NCBI GenBank assembly: GCA_963785755.1
Contig: CAWAXG010000002.1
Location: forward strand, 496,001-560,000
DNA: 64,000 bases
Direction of reading: 5' to 3'
Origin: JACCXG01 sp963785755
GTDB lineage: Bacteria > Acidobacteriota > Vicinamibacteria > Vicinamibacterales > 2-12-FULL-66-21
This document shows, in pieces, positions 26,838 through 35,831 of this stretch. The notes under the pieces were generated by a model that made no database searches, was not told the DNA's origin, and worked only from the letters and a program-made list of their open reading frames with translations. The translations under genes and the position numbers were made by a program. How positions within the stretch are numbered: the first letter of the stretch is position 1; the number at the start of each line of letters is the position of its first letter.

Positions 26838-27452
26838 CCCAAGTCGTTCGATGGATCGAGCCAGGTTGGCCCGGGCAGACACCTCGTAGCGAGCCCGGAA
26901 GTGATCCGTGCTGTAGATGTGTGGCCGCGCCAAGAAGGTCTCCAGAATCTCACGTCGCTTGCGGCGAAACAGAAAGCCCGGCACCCACGAATACTCCTGA
27001 CGGACCTGTCGCTCGTACTCATCGAACCGCTCGACCGCCGCGCCGAGAATCGCGAGGTCCACGTCAACCACAAGCGCCGCGTCCGGCGAGGTCGGTGTGG
27101 CGTCGTGTTTCGTCGCCAAAACAAGCCGATGGACCCGCTCGCCCACCGAGCTGGCCACCCCGTGCTGGATGGCGGCATCTCGCGCCCACGAAGCACTCTG
27201 CTCTTCATTGTCCTGACCGCGGACCTCGTACACGGCGTCGTGAAACCACAGTGCGAGTTCGACTTCGTGGACCTTGTCGGCAAGGTGGCGTGCCTCATCG
27301 AAATTGACGAAGCATTCATCCAGGTGTTGGATCGTGTGGTAGCTCCGATGCGATTCCCCGTAGCGGGTCCTGACGGCGGTGTACAGATCGGCCTCAGGCA
27401 ACTCGACCCCGAGCCCCTTCCACGTTGCTCGCCACCGTTCGATATCCGGCAT
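26832..27452 (-). CDS. HD-domain metal-dependent hydrolase (cassette 20)
   Basis: 206 residues. The HD signature is seen as YHTIQHLDEC (first His), LALWFHDAVYE (His-Asp) and VVDVDLAILG (distal Asp), the layout of the predicted HD phosphohydrolase family with YHNxxH. Probable metal-dependent phosphohydrolase acting on a nucleotide-like substrate. The stop lies in attC20. Confidence 0.85.
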   Translation of the reverse strand: MPDIERWRATWKGLGVELPEADLYTAVRTRYGESHRSYHTIQHLDECFVNFDEARHLADKVHEVELALWFHDAVYEVRGQDNEEQSASWARDAAIQHGVASSVGERVHRLVLATKHDATPTSPDAALVVDVDLAILGAAVERFDEYERQVRQEYSWVPGFLFRRKRREILETFLARPHIYSTDHFRARYEVSARANLARSIERLGG

Positions 27453-27462
27453 TTGCTTGTGG

Positions 27463-27532
27463 GGCTAACGACAGGCATCAGCCGCAGCGCGGTCATGATT
27501 ATTCGCGCTGTCGGCTGCATGCCGTGTTAGGC
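27463..27532 (-). repeat. attC19 (70 bp)
   Basis: GGCTAAC 27463-27469, GTTAGGC 27526-27532; arms GGCATCAGCCGCAGCGCG and CGCGCTGTCGGCTGCATGCC. Confidence 0.9.
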
Positions 27533-27568
27533 GACCGTCAATGGATGTGTGCATTCTGTGGTGATTGC

Positions 27569-28615
27569 CTACGTTGGCATTGCCTCAACGATACTCATCG
27601 CGGAAGCCGTTGGCACGACGGTCGCCAACTCAAAGCCCGCCTCGCGCAACAGGCCAGCGTATTGTTGCTCCGTACGTTCTTGTCCGCCGAGCCCCAGCAA
27701 CATGACGAAATCCATGATCTTCCCGGCGTGCGGCTCGTCAGGACCTGGAATCACCGTTTCGATGAGAAGGAGGCGACCAGTCGGAGTAATGGCGCGGCGG
27801 CAATTCCGCAGGATACTCACAGCCCGATCGTGGTCCCAGTCATGAACGATCCATTTGAGGACATAGGCGTCGCCTCCCGCGGGCACTGATTCGAAGAAGT
27901 CTCCGCCGGAGATGTCGCAACGATCCGCGACCCCCGCTGCACTTAGTGTGCGCACGGCACCTTCGATCACGCGAGGTCGATCGAAGAGAATTCCCTTCAG
28001 GTGAGGGTTGGCTTGCAGAATCGCGCTGATGAGGGCGCCGTGTCCACCTCCCACGTCAACGAGCCTTCGAATTTTGCCGAAATCGTACGCTTGGACGACG
28101 GCGGCATCCACACCCTGTCCAAGCGACGTCATCGCCTCGTTGAAGATCTCACCGTCTTGTGGATGACCGATAAGGTAATCGAAGAATTCGACGCCCGCGG
28201 TTTGCTTGAAGGATGGCTCGCCGGTCCTCACGCTGTGCATGGCTTGAGCAAACATCGGCCCCCAGACAGGCAGACCGACCATTCTCATCCACTGGCGAAG
28301 AGAACCAGGAATTCCGCTCCGCAGCAACTCACTGAGTGGAGTCTGCGCGAACCTGCGAGGCTCAACCTCGGAAAAAATACCGAAGCTGGTGAGCAACCGA
28401 AGCAACCGGTACAACGAACCAGGATGTGTCGAAGTTGCCTTGGCAATATCGTCACTGCTTTGAGGACCGGTCGCTACCAGGTCGGCGATACCAAGCTCTG
28501 CGGCCAAGTTGATCGCCGTGCAGACGGTGGTGCCTTCACTGAGCAGAAACATCTGGATTGGTGGCGGGAGCGAGGCGATCACACCGTTCTGTTCGATCTC
28601 AAACTTGAACGCCAT
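27569..28615 (-). CDS. O-methyltransferase, two-domain (cassette 19)
   Basis: 348 residues from the ATG at 28615, preceded by GGAGGAG. N-terminal winged-helix dimerisation domain (AINLAAELGIADLV...SLYRLLRLL) and C-terminal Methyltransf_2 domain with VDVGGGHGALI (SAM) and VLKWIVHDWDHDRA, where His is the likely catalytic base. Relatives methylate small-molecule hydroxyls such as in polyketide or carotenoid pathways. No biosynthetic partners lie in the neighbouring cassettes. Confidence 0.88.
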   Translation of the reverse strand: MAFKFEIEQNGVIASLPPPIQMFLLSEGTTVCTAINLAAELGIADLVATGPQSSDDIAKATSTHPGSLYRLLRLLTSFGIFSEVEPRRFAQTPLSELLRSGIPGSLRQWMRMVGLPVWGPMFAQAMHSVRTGEPSFKQTAGVEFFDYLIGHPQDGEIFNEAMTSLGQGVDAAVVQAYDFGKIRRLVDVGGGHGALISAILQANPHLKGILFDRPRVIEGAVRTLSAAGVADRCDISGGDFFESVPAGGDAYVLKWIVHDWDHDRAVSILRNCRRAITPTGRLLLIETVIPGPDEPHAGKIMDFVMLLGLGGQERTEQQYAGLLREAGFELATVVPTASAMSIVEAMPT

Positions 28616-28655
28616 TGGCACTCCTCCGTCGTTGCCGAACACGATGTTCAGGCTC

Positions 28656-28718
28656 GCCTAACGTTGCAAATGAGCCGTTCGTCGTCAGCGGCGCGTCGGC
28701 TCCATTTGCGGGTTAGCC
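28656..28718 (-). repeat. attC18 (63 bp)
   Basis: GCCTAAC 28656-28662, GTTAGCC 28712-28718; arms GCAAATGAGCCG and CGGCTCCATTTGC. Confidence 0.9.
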
Positions 28719-28749
28719 AGCTGCTTAGGTGTTGCGGTATCTCCGATTG

Positions 28750-29728
28750 TCATGACGGTATCTCGGGCTTCGAAGCCAGCTTCCAGTCCACCTGCGCGAA
28801 CCGGCCGGCGTCGACCATCGGAGCCAGGAACGTCTTCTTGGCCTGCTCGATGGCCACGTCGAACACGGCGTAGTCGGGGCGGGCGCCGTCGACGTCGTTG
28901 AACCCGTATTCCTCCGAAAGCGCTCGGGTCGTATAGATACCGCCATTCTTTCGTGCGACGTGGGAGTCTGCTGCAAGGGCGGCCACCGCGCGGCCGACGA
29001 AGCATGGCGTCTCGGATCCGCCCCAGCCCATGGCAGCGGCCTGTGGATTGCCGAGGGCATCACGCCAATTCGCCTCGGTGACGCCGAACCCTTCGAGAAT
29101 GGCCTCTGTCCGCATGAAGCCCGGGGCAACGGCCACCGCCGTCAGGCCGGACTTGCCGAGATCGTTTGCCAAGCCAAGGACGAGGCGCTTCAGCAGGGTC
29201 TCCATCAGGTCGAAGTAGAACGCGCCGTGATACCCGACGTTGTCTTGTTCGACCAGTTCCACAATCAGCCCGGCTCGCTGCTGCACCATCAGGTTCGCGC
29301 CGTGCCAAGCGGTCATGACGTGCGGCCAGATCCAGCCCTCGACAAACGTCTTCCCCTCGGCCGGTGTCTCTTCGAGGAAGTTCTTCCAGGAAGCCGGTTG
29401 CCCGGTCATGACGATGGCGAGTACGTCCAGCCGGCCCTGCTCGCGACCGACCCGCTCGAACAGCGCGACGACTTGGTCCTCCGCGGTGTGGTCAACTCGC
29501 ACGGGGATGCCCGTACCCCCGTCCGCAGTGACCATGTCTGCGGTTTCTTCAATTGTCTCGGGCCGACCGGCGTTGACATGGCTCGACACGTTCGGCCTGC
29601 ACACGACTGCTGCGTCCAGTGCAGTACACCGTGGCCCCGGCCTCCCCCAACATCCGTGCGATTCCTCGCCCCGCGCCACGTGTGGCGCCGGCTACCACGG
29701 CCACGCGTCCGCTCAATGGTATGGGCAT
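28750..29728 (-). pseudogene. Short-chain dehydrogenase/reductase, one frameshift (cassette 18)
   Basis: The N-terminal frame from ATG 29728 (MPIPLSGRVAVVAGATRGAG) carries the TGxxxGxG-type cofactor loop. The remainder, from HVNAGRPETIEETADMV to the end, is in another frame; the switch lies near 29585-29600. Together about 325 residues, somewhat longer than a standard SDR, with the tail continuing to SKPEIPS. The usual YxxxK is not clear (a YFDLMETLLKR segment occupies its place). Oxidoreductase of unknown substrate. Confidence 0.7.
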
Positions 29729-29745
29729 GGCTTCTCTCGTCGTCT

Positions 29746-29807
29746 GGCTAACGTCGTGGCGATCACCTGCGGCGCGCAGCGCCGGCAGGTGCATCGCCTT
29801 GTTGGGC
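29746..29807 (-). repeat. attC17 (62 bp)
   Basis: GGCTAAC 29746-29752, GTTGGGC 29801-29807; arms GGCGATCACCTGCGGCGC and GCGCCGGCAGGTGCATCGCC. Confidence 0.9.
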
Positions 29808-29835
29808 AGCACTCCAAGCGTGGCGTGTGGCACCG

Positions 29836-30297
29836 CTACGCCTCATTGTAGGCTCGCTCAAGGGCCGCTACGTCGAGCTTCACCATCGTCATCATGGCCT
29901 CCATCACGGCCTTCACTCTCCTGGCATCCTTGTCGCGGATCAGCTCGATGAATCGCCGCGGGACAATCTGCCACGAGAGGCCGAACGGATCCTTGATCCA
30001 GCCGCACTGGGTAGGCTTCGCCCCGGCCTTGACCAGTTTGTCCCAATACTCGTCGACTTCGGCCTGGTCCTCGCAGTCAACGTAGAGCGAGAAGCCTTCG
30101 GAGAACGTAAAGTACGGGCCCCCGTTGTAGCCCATGAAGACTTGACCACCGACGAGGAACTCGGCGGAGGTGATCGGACCGTCCTTGCCGGTGCGGGCGA
30201 CGTTCCTGATTTCGGAGTCCGGGAAGGTGGCGGTGTAGAACTCCATGGCCGCCTCGAGCTGATCGTTGAACATCAGGAATGGTGTCACCTTGGTCAT
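29836..30297 (-). CDS. VOC-superfamily (PhnB-like) protein (cassette 17)
   Basis: 153 residues from ATG 30297, preceded by AAGGAGA. TPFLMFNDQLEAAMEFYTA, FMGYNGGPYF, FSLYVDCED and GWIKDPFGLSWQIVP form the typical PhnB/3-demethylubiquinone-methyltransferase-like VOC fold. Members bind metals or small ligands; enzymatic activity is usually unproven. Confidence 0.88.
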   Translation of the reverse strand: MTKVTPFLMFNDQLEAAMEFYTATFPDSEIRNVARTGKDGPITSAEFLVGGQVFMGYNGGPYFTFSEGFSLYVDCEDQAEVDEYWDKLVKAGAKPTQCGWIKDPFGLSWQIVPRRFIELIRDKDARRVKAVMEAMMTMVKLDVAALERAYNEA

Positions 30298-30369
30298 CGG
30301 AGATTCTCCTTCGTCGCGGATGGTAACCGAAGGCCGCGCATCCATCCCGAGGCGCGCCTCGTACTGTCT

Positions 30370-30442
30370 GCCCAACGGTCGCGTTCACCAGCGGCCGCTC
30401 ACGATCGCGTCAGCGGCCGTCTGGTGCAACGCGGAGTTAGAC
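30370..30442 (-). repeat. attC16 (73 bp)
   Basis: GCCCAAC 30370-30376, GTTAGAC 30436-30442; arms GTCGCGTTCACCAGCGGCCGC and the right arm with GCGGCCGTCTGGTGCAACGCG. Confidence 0.9.
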
Positions 30443-30456
30443 TGCTCCCGATGGGG

Positions 30457-31002
30457 TCACATGCAAGATCCGTCAGGCAGAGACTTCCTGACGATACCTG
30501 CGGCCCTCATTGCCAACTCCACGTTCTTCGGACTCTTAGGGTCAGCCATGAGCATGTGGGCAATCACGCAGCCGCCAGCCAGCGGGCGACCAAAGACAAA
30601 CGTGCCACGACCGGACCCCGAGAGCATTGCCATTGCCTTCTGCGAAATAACCCTCACTTCTAACTCGAAACCGTTCGCCCCAAACTGATCGACGAGAGCA
30701 GCAGGTTTCGGTGACACGCGAGAGTGCGCATACTCCAGGCTGCTTGGTGTCGCCTTCTTTCCCGGGTCTGACCAGGCAGGACCCTTCGGTACATTCCAAT
30801 TTGCCAGTTGCGGGTACTCCGTCGAAATCTTGCCGATTTCCACGTCTATTTCGTCCAAGTATCGCTTTACGGCCCTTTCGTCAAGACTGTCCCGCAGTTC
30901 CGCAAAAGGCCGCACCTGTGCCCACGCGTCAGAAGCGAGCAAGAGGCAGACAAGAGCCGACCAGATCAGATGCCCACGACGTCTCACGGATGGTCTCGTC
31001 AA
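30457..31002 (-). CDS. Exported hypothetical protein (cassette 16)
   Basis: 181 residues. Basic N-terminus and hydrophobic stretch LIWSALVCLLLASDAWAQ form a signal peptide. The mature part is soluble with a few aromatic and glycine residues and no recognised domain. A fairly ordinary periplasmic cassette protein. Confidence 0.65.
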   Translation of the reverse strand: MTRPSVRRRGHLIWSALVCLLLASDAWAQVRPFAELRDSLDERAVKRYLDEIDVEIGKISTEYPQLANWNVPKGPAWSDPGKKATPSSLEYAHSRVSPKPAALVDQFGANGFELEVRVISQKAMAMLSGSGRGTFVFGRPLAGGCVIAHMLMADPKSPKNVELAMRAAGIVRKSLPDGSCM

Positions 31003-31027
31003 AACGCTGCTCCTCGAAAAGATGCCG

Positions 31028-31125
31028 GTCTAACGGATTGGGGCTGACCCGCGGCGGCCGCTCACTGATCTTTGAATCAGCGATGTCCACGACGCGGCCG
31101 CCGACGGGTCCAGTCCCTGTTAGAC
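31028..31125 (-). repeat. attC15 (98 bp)
   Basis: GTCTAAC 31028-31034, GTTAGAC 31119-31125; arms GGGGCTGACCCGCGGCGGCCG and CGGCCGCCGACGGGTCCAGTCCC. Closely similar to attC7, defining a distinct attC subfamily. Confidence 0.9.
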
Positions 31126-31135
31126 CGCGACACGA

Positions 31136-31777
31136 TCAATGAACGTGCCCTTCGATTGCCGCGAGGGCTGTATCGTATTGCCGAATAAGAGCGTCTTCAC
31201 GGCCGGCAAAATCCTGCGTCAACAGAATGAACCCGCCGTATCCCTCTCGCAGCACGACTTCGACACCCCTTCTCCGGAGGTCCATGTAGACGTCGGCGAC
31301 GATTTGGCGTCCGAGATTGCTGTAACCCGCCTGCCGCTCATAGACCCGCGACACTTGAAGAATGAGATCGTAGGGCCACTCCTCCAGCGCGGCGGTCTCT
31401 CGAGCAGACACCCACGCGGTCTCGACAATGTTCGCAGGGTTGAACAATCCTCCAGTGACTACGTCAAGCCGTGGCAATTCGCCTTGGGCAGCCACTTCTT
31501 CCAGCATCTTGTGAATCGAACGATGAAACTTCATGGCCCGTTCCGCTGCACCGCGATTACTTCGCAGTTCGGCGACAATCGCCTCGACCGCAACCTGCGA
31601 CCGAAGGGCCTGTCTCCGATTGTCACGCCATTCGTTCAAGACGAGCGCCAACAGCACACTGAAAATGATCAGCGCTGACTCAAACAGCGCTCGCGGCAAC
31701 CGACGTGACCATTCGCGCCTGGCTGTGCGGCGAGTATCCTTCGAGTCGACCGGCGAAACCAAATCGTCTGTGTCCAT
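31136..31777 (-). CDS. Single-pass membrane hypothetical protein (cassette 15)
   Basis: 213 residues. One N-terminal membrane helix (ALIIFSVLLALVLNEW) after about 30 cytoplasmic residues, then a helical, probably periplasmic region. This topology with the LNEWR segment is common in uncharacterised membrane proteins. Function unknown. Confidence 0.65.
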   Translation of the reverse strand: MDTDDLVSPVDSKDTRRTARREWSRRLPRALFESALIIFSVLLALVLNEWRDNRRQALRSQVAVEAIVAELRSNRGAAERAMKFHRSIHKMLEEVAAQGELPRLDVVTGGLFNPANIVETAWVSARETAALEEWPYDLILQVSRVYERQAGYSNLGRQIVADVYMDLRRRGVEVVLREGYGGFILLTQDFAGREDALIRQYDTALAAIEGHVH

Positions 31778-31795
31778 GAACGGCAGCTCGTCGCG

Positions 31796-31870
31796 GTCTA
31801 ACGTCGCGGCTTCAGCCGCAGCGGCCTCATGATCGCGCGGGCCGCTGTCGGCTGCAAGCCGTTGTTAGGC
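31796..31870 (-). repeat. attC14 (75 bp)
   Basis: GTCTAAC 31796-31802, GTTAGGC 31864-31870; arms CGGCTTCAGCCGCAGCGGCC and GGCCGCTGTCGGCTGCAAGCCG; CATGATCGCGC in the apical part. Confidence 0.9.
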
Positions 31871-31879
31871 CGCCCTTCT

Positions 31880-32550
31880 TCACCATTTGGTTTCGGCCCA
31901 GCTCATATCCTGAACCAGCCGCTGTTCCAAATACTTGAGCTGTTCAACCAGCCCAAGCACCGCTTCGCGTACGAACATTAGCGCCTGATGTGCGGTCCAC
32001 CGTGTACACCGCGAACGTGCCGTACCGACGCACCGTCAACAGGTCTGGCCTGCGAAACTGCGATGCGTAGTCGGCCGGGACGACTCCGTCGTGACTCCAG
32101 TCTTGCCCACTACTATGGACGATGAAGTTCCGGAGCATGCCAGATCTAGGACGACGTCCCGCACCGCGTCGGTCGGCCAGACCGAGCACCCGAACATCAG
32201 CCGGAACAGATTGTCGAGCTGACGGCCTCGCTCCTCGAATGAGACCCTGCGTCGAACCATCTTCACGAGGGTCGGCAGGTCGCAAGACAGCGCGCTCTGC
32301 TGTCCGTCCTTGGCGAAGTGCCTACGGAGCTGTTCCTCGCGGTGTCGAGTCCGAGGCTCACCACATCGATGAAGAATGCGTCGAGACGCGAAACGGCCAG
32401 AACGACGACGCTGTCTGCCAGTTCTGGCAACAGCCTGATGTCACTCTTGAGTGCGGGAGTAACGGCGGTCGCATACTCCAGGAGAGCCACCATTCGCGCC
32501 TGAACCGTCTGAAATGCGCTCTGCAGGGATGGTCGGTTCAAATCAACCAT
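31880..32550 (-). pseudogene. HEPN-like protein with several frameshifts (cassette 14)
   Basis: Reading from ATG 32550, MVDLNRPSLQSAFQTVQARM leads to VSRLDAFFIDVVSLGLD; shifts near 32330, 32135 and 31985 are needed to join FEERGRQLDNLFRLMFG, RNFIVHSSGQDW and FVREAVLGLVEQLKYLEQRL, ending ETKW at 31880. The RNFIVH (Rx4H) motif and all-helical setting indicate a HEPN domain, often a toxin or RNA-targeting nuclease. With three indels in 670 bp the copy is probably dead, unless the sequence is error-prone. Confidence 0.6.
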
Positions 32551-32570
32551 GGTGTATCGCATGATTGTCG

Positions 32571-32647
32571 GCCTAACGTCTGCGCTTCAGCCGCGAGGCT
32601 GCCTCTTGATTCCACGCGGTCTCGTCGGCTGCAAGCGCGGGTTAGGC
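32571..32647 (-). repeat. attC13 (77 bp)
   Basis: GCCTAAC 32571-32577, GTTAGGC 32641-32647; arms TGCGCTTCAGCCGCGAG and CTCGTCGGCTGCAAGCGC. Confidence 0.9.
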
Positions 32648-32764
32648 GGCAGCGAGGACCCGACACGCGGAGATGATGCCGGCGGGACTGACCGGTCTCC
32701 CCGATCCACACACAATCGAGTCTCTGGAACCGGAACGCCTCGCCGCTCTACTTCCTGACGTGCT

Positions 32765-33772
32765 TCATAGCCGCCGCGTGGGCACGATCGCGCCATACAC
32801 GGAACCGACCACATCGGCGGCAACGCTTTCGGCAGCGGTGATCGGGTTCGCGTCGGGTGTCGGATCAGGAATGAATGCCGTGACCGTGCCGTCGATGGCG
32901 CTGCCGACCCTGATGCCGCGGACCCAGCCCGGATTCGTTTGCGGACCTGAGAGCGAATCGGCGACGTACAGGACATCACTCTTGTCGATGAACAGCCCGC
33001 CAGGCATGCCGAACTGTTTCCACTCGCGGAGGAACCGGCCAGCCTGGTCGAAGATCTGGATCCGGTTGTTCCTCAGGTCGGCCACGAACAGCCGGCCTTG
33101 CGAATCCATCGCCAGGTTGTGGGGGGTATCGAACTCGCCCGGTCCCGACCCCTTCCTGCCCCATGCCATCACGAAGCGGCCGTCGCTGGAGAACTTGACG
33201 ATGCGCGCGTTCGAGTCGCCGCCATGTCCATCGGAGACGAAGACATCGCCATTGGGGGCGACCGCGACGTCGGTGGGCCGGTTGAACCGATCGGGGCCAT
33301 CGCCGGGCGTGCCGGCCTTGCCGAGCGTGAGCAGCAGCGCCCCGCTTGGGCTGAACTTGAAGACCTGATGCCCCTGACCAGACGAGGCGTTCGTGCCGTC
33401 AGAGGCGTCGGTCACCCACACGTTGCCGGCGCGGTCCACATGCAGCCCGTGCGGTTGAAGGAACATTCCGGCGCCGAAACTCCTGACGAGCGTCCCGCTC
33501 TCGTCGAATTCGAGAATCGGCGGCAGAGCGGAGCCGGCACAACCGACCCCGCCACACCGCTCGACCACCCAGATCGATCGCCCATCGGGAGCGATGTCTA
33601 CGGCACTGACCGCTCCCCAAACTCGCCCGGCCGGGAGCTTGGCCCAGCCTTCCACCGGCCGGTAGGGATTCGGGCGGTCGTTCACCGGCGCGACCTCCAC
33701 CTGCGCAAGGGCCAGACAACCCCACAAGGCGAGCGCAGCCGCTTCCCTCAGGCCTGGCTTGACCTTCAACAC
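32765..33772 (-). CDS. Exported NHL-repeat beta-propeller protein (cassette 13)
   Basis: 335 residues with an N-terminal signal (ALALWGCLALAQ). NHL blades are visible: FLQPHGLHVDRAGNVWVTDA, FNRPTDVAVAPNGDVFVSD, FDTPHNLAMDSQGRLFVAD, then GGLFIDKSDVLYVADS. The arrangement resembles peptidyl-alpha-hydroxyglycine-lyase-like six-bladed propellers found in Acidobacteria. The natural C-terminus may have shifted; the stop is 118 bp before attC13. Confidence 0.85.
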   Translation of the reverse strand: MLKVKPGLREAAALALWGCLALAQVEVAPVNDRPNPYRPVEGWAKLPAGRVWGAVSAVDIAPDGRSIWVVERCGGVGCAGSALPPILEFDESGTLVRSFGAGMFLQPHGLHVDRAGNVWVTDASDGTNASSGQGHQVFKFSPSGALLLTLGKAGTPGDGPDRFNRPTDVAVAPNGDVFVSDGHGGDSNARIVKFSSDGRFVMAWGRKGSGPGEFDTPHNLAMDSQGRLFVADLRNNRIQIFDQAGRFLREWKQFGMPGGLFIDKSDVLYVADSLSGPQTNPGWVRGIRVGSAIDGTVTAFIPDPTPDANPITAAESVAADVVGSVYGAIVPTRRL

Positions 33773-33876
33773 GTTCCTCCGTTCAGTCGTGTCTTGTCGG
33801 GGCAGCGACGGTCTGTTCCCATGATGGCTCGACCCGATTCAATGGATTCAGGCCTCTATGGCCGATTGTGATGTCC

Positions 33877-33949
33877 GCCTAACGTTGCGTTTCAGCCGCG
33901 GCGGCCCATGATCGCACCAGCCGCCGACAGCTGCAAACGCGTGTTAGGT
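33877..33949 (-). repeat. attC12 (73 bp)
   Basis: GCCTAAC 33877-33883, GTTAGGT 33943-33949; arms GCGTTTCAGCCGCGGCGGC and GCCGCCGACAGCTGCAAACGC; CATGATCGCAC in the apical part. Confidence 0.9.
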
Positions 33950-33987
33950 CAGTGGCGACCGCAGTGACGAAGTTCAGGTGCCGGAAT

Positions 33988-35022
33988 TCATGGGGCCAGG
34001 GGAATGCTCACCGTGAACGTTGCGATCGGGTTACTGCCACGGATCGTGTGCTGGTGCTTGCGCGGACCTGTAAGTGGACCCCGGCTCGGTCGAATCCAGC
34101 ACTGCGCGCGGACGCCGTGCTCGACTTGGCGCGGGACATCTCGGTCGGGCCGATTCGAATGTCGCTGTTCGACCCATTCGTCGTGACGTCGAGTCCCACG
34201 TCGTTCCCAACCACCTCGAGCCGGACGTCGCCCTCGTCGGCCTTCAACTCGACCTCGCTGGATCGAAGTGGTCGTAACCTGGCCGTTGTGCCTCCGGCCA
34301 GGTTGCCGCTGCCAGCCCACTTCGCTTGGTAACTGACGCCACTCACCTTCACGGTGAGTGGCCCGTCGAGACCCGCGTCGATGTCCGCGCCCGGAGAGGC
34401 GTAGCCTTCGAGGACACCGCGTATGTCGAGGTCCGCGATCGTCATCCTCTGGTGATTCGCTGTCAGTGTAGCTCGTACGTCCCGCTCTGTGGAACCTGAA
34501 CGACGACGTTCACCTCTGCCGGGCGCGAGCCCTTCGCGAAGAACGACCGAAACGATGTCACGCCCTGGGTCAGCTGGACCACCCGGATCTGCAACCTGCC
34601 GTCGATGACGCGCAGCTCGGATGGTGACTCGGGTGTCATCGACAGCGGTCGCGCCGCCGGGAAACGGGTTGCTCACGGTGATTTCGACCCGACCCTGCCT
34701 GCCGCTGATGCCCGCGAGCTTCACGAAGCCGTACTCTGAACACACGTCAATCGCACCACTCGTGAACTGAGTCGTGTCAAAGGTGTGGACAGTTGCGTGT
34801 TCGAGCCGCGCTCAAGCGGACGCGGCCCAGGGTCCTGAACTTGGGAGGGCCAATCTCGCCATCCGGTGCTGGTGCCTTGCAGACACTCACGCGGCCGCTT
34901 CGATATGCCGGGTCGGTAGCGAACTCCGGGCCCCATTCCTCCCTGGTACCGACCGCCCAGGTCAGAATCACCAGCGCTGCTGCGGTGAGGAGGCCAAGCA
35001 GGATGCGCTGTCCACACACCAC
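33988..35022 (-). pseudogene. Envelope protein relic with multiple frameshifts (cassette 12)
   Basis: The start at 35022 gives a membrane anchor (ILLGLLTAAALVILTWAVG). Successive parts lie in different frames: a middle part with EYGFVKLAGISGRQGRVEIT, then ELRVIDGRLQIRVVQLTQGV ending TYELH, then a beta-rich part (MTIADLDIRGVLEGYASPGA, VSGVSYQAKWAGSGNLAGGT) reminiscent of DUF4097-like solenoids, and a tail GSNPIATFTVSIPLAP. At least three indels or stops separate them. Not assignable with confidence. Confidence 0.5.
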
Positions 35023-35118
35023 GTACTACGCGCACGTCAGGACGAGGTTAACGGATGATACGAATTCAGCCAGAACCGCGACTCCAAGAGTTGCGTGCGC
35101 ACGGAGCATATCGGGTCC

Positions 35119-35196
35119 GGCTAACGACCGCGCTGAGCCGCAGCGCAAGCACGTTCTCTTCCACAATGCGCTGTCGGCTCCAGCGCGCTGTTAGCC
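35119..35196 (-). repeat. attC11 (78 bp)
   Basis: GGCTAAC 35119-35125, GTTAGCC 35190-35196; arms GCGCTGAGCCGCAGCGCA and TGCGCTGTCGGCTCCAGCGC. Confidence 0.9.
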
Positions 35197-35202
35197 TGCG
35201 TA

Positions 35203-35667
35203 TCACGCATTGGGTTGTAACTCAGCTGGCCAGGCGGTTCGCTTTGGCGGCGCCGATAGTTGCTTCATCAACATTGGGACGACTTGAGTGGCGATGAAGC
35301 CTGCCTCGCCCCAGTGGACAGCCTCCTTATAGAAACTGCGCGCAGCCTCCGCTTTGCGCGCCGCGTCGAAAGCCGGTTTCAAGGCATCATCGGCCTCGGC
35401 TAGGGCCACCTTGCACTTGAGGTCGGCAATGATGGCCAGCGACGCATAGAAGGTCGCCCGATTGCCGGCGACAATCTTCTCCTGGTCGCTTGTTGTCTCG
35501 ATGCTCCGGCGTCGAGAATCGAGTGCCCTTTGCCGCAGCTGTGGAGCGTCTGCGCAATTGACCGCAGTCGGCGCTGGAGCGGAGTCGCTACCGCCTTTGT
35601 TCGCGCCATAACACGCGGCAGCGATAAGGCCGATAACCGCAACGATGATCCGACTCCCTCGGGCCAT
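35203..35667 (-). CDS. Hypothetical lipoprotein (cassette 11)
   Basis: 154 residues. The signal sequence ends with lipobox LIAAAC at residues about 14-19, so it should be a membrane-anchored lipoprotein processed by LspA. The mature part is helical and contains four more cysteines or fewer; no known domain. Confidence 0.65.
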   Translation of the reverse strand: MARGSRIIVAVIGLIAAACYGANKGGSDSAPAPTAVNCADAPQLRQRALDSRRRSIETTSDQEKIVAGNRATFYASLAIIADLKCKVALAEADDALKPAFDAARKAEAARSFYKEAVHWGEAGFIATQVVPMLMKQLSAPPKRTAWPAELQPNA

Positions 35668-35766
35668 GAATTCCCCCTATGCGAACTCCAAGGACGAACT
35701 TCGTCCCAGGTAGGGCGCACGCGCGATCTGATCCATCTACCGTCTGAGCTCGGTGTCCGATCAGCA

Positions 35767-35831
35767 GGCTAACGCTGCGCGATGAGCCGCGGCGTGTTGT
35801 TCACGCCGTCGGCTCCATCGCGATGTTAGAC
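35767..35831 (-). repeat. attC10 (65 bp)
   Basis: GGCTAAC 35767-35773, GTTAGAC 35825-35831; arms GCGATGAGCCGCGGCGTG and CACGCCGTCGGCTCCATCGC. Confidence 0.9.
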
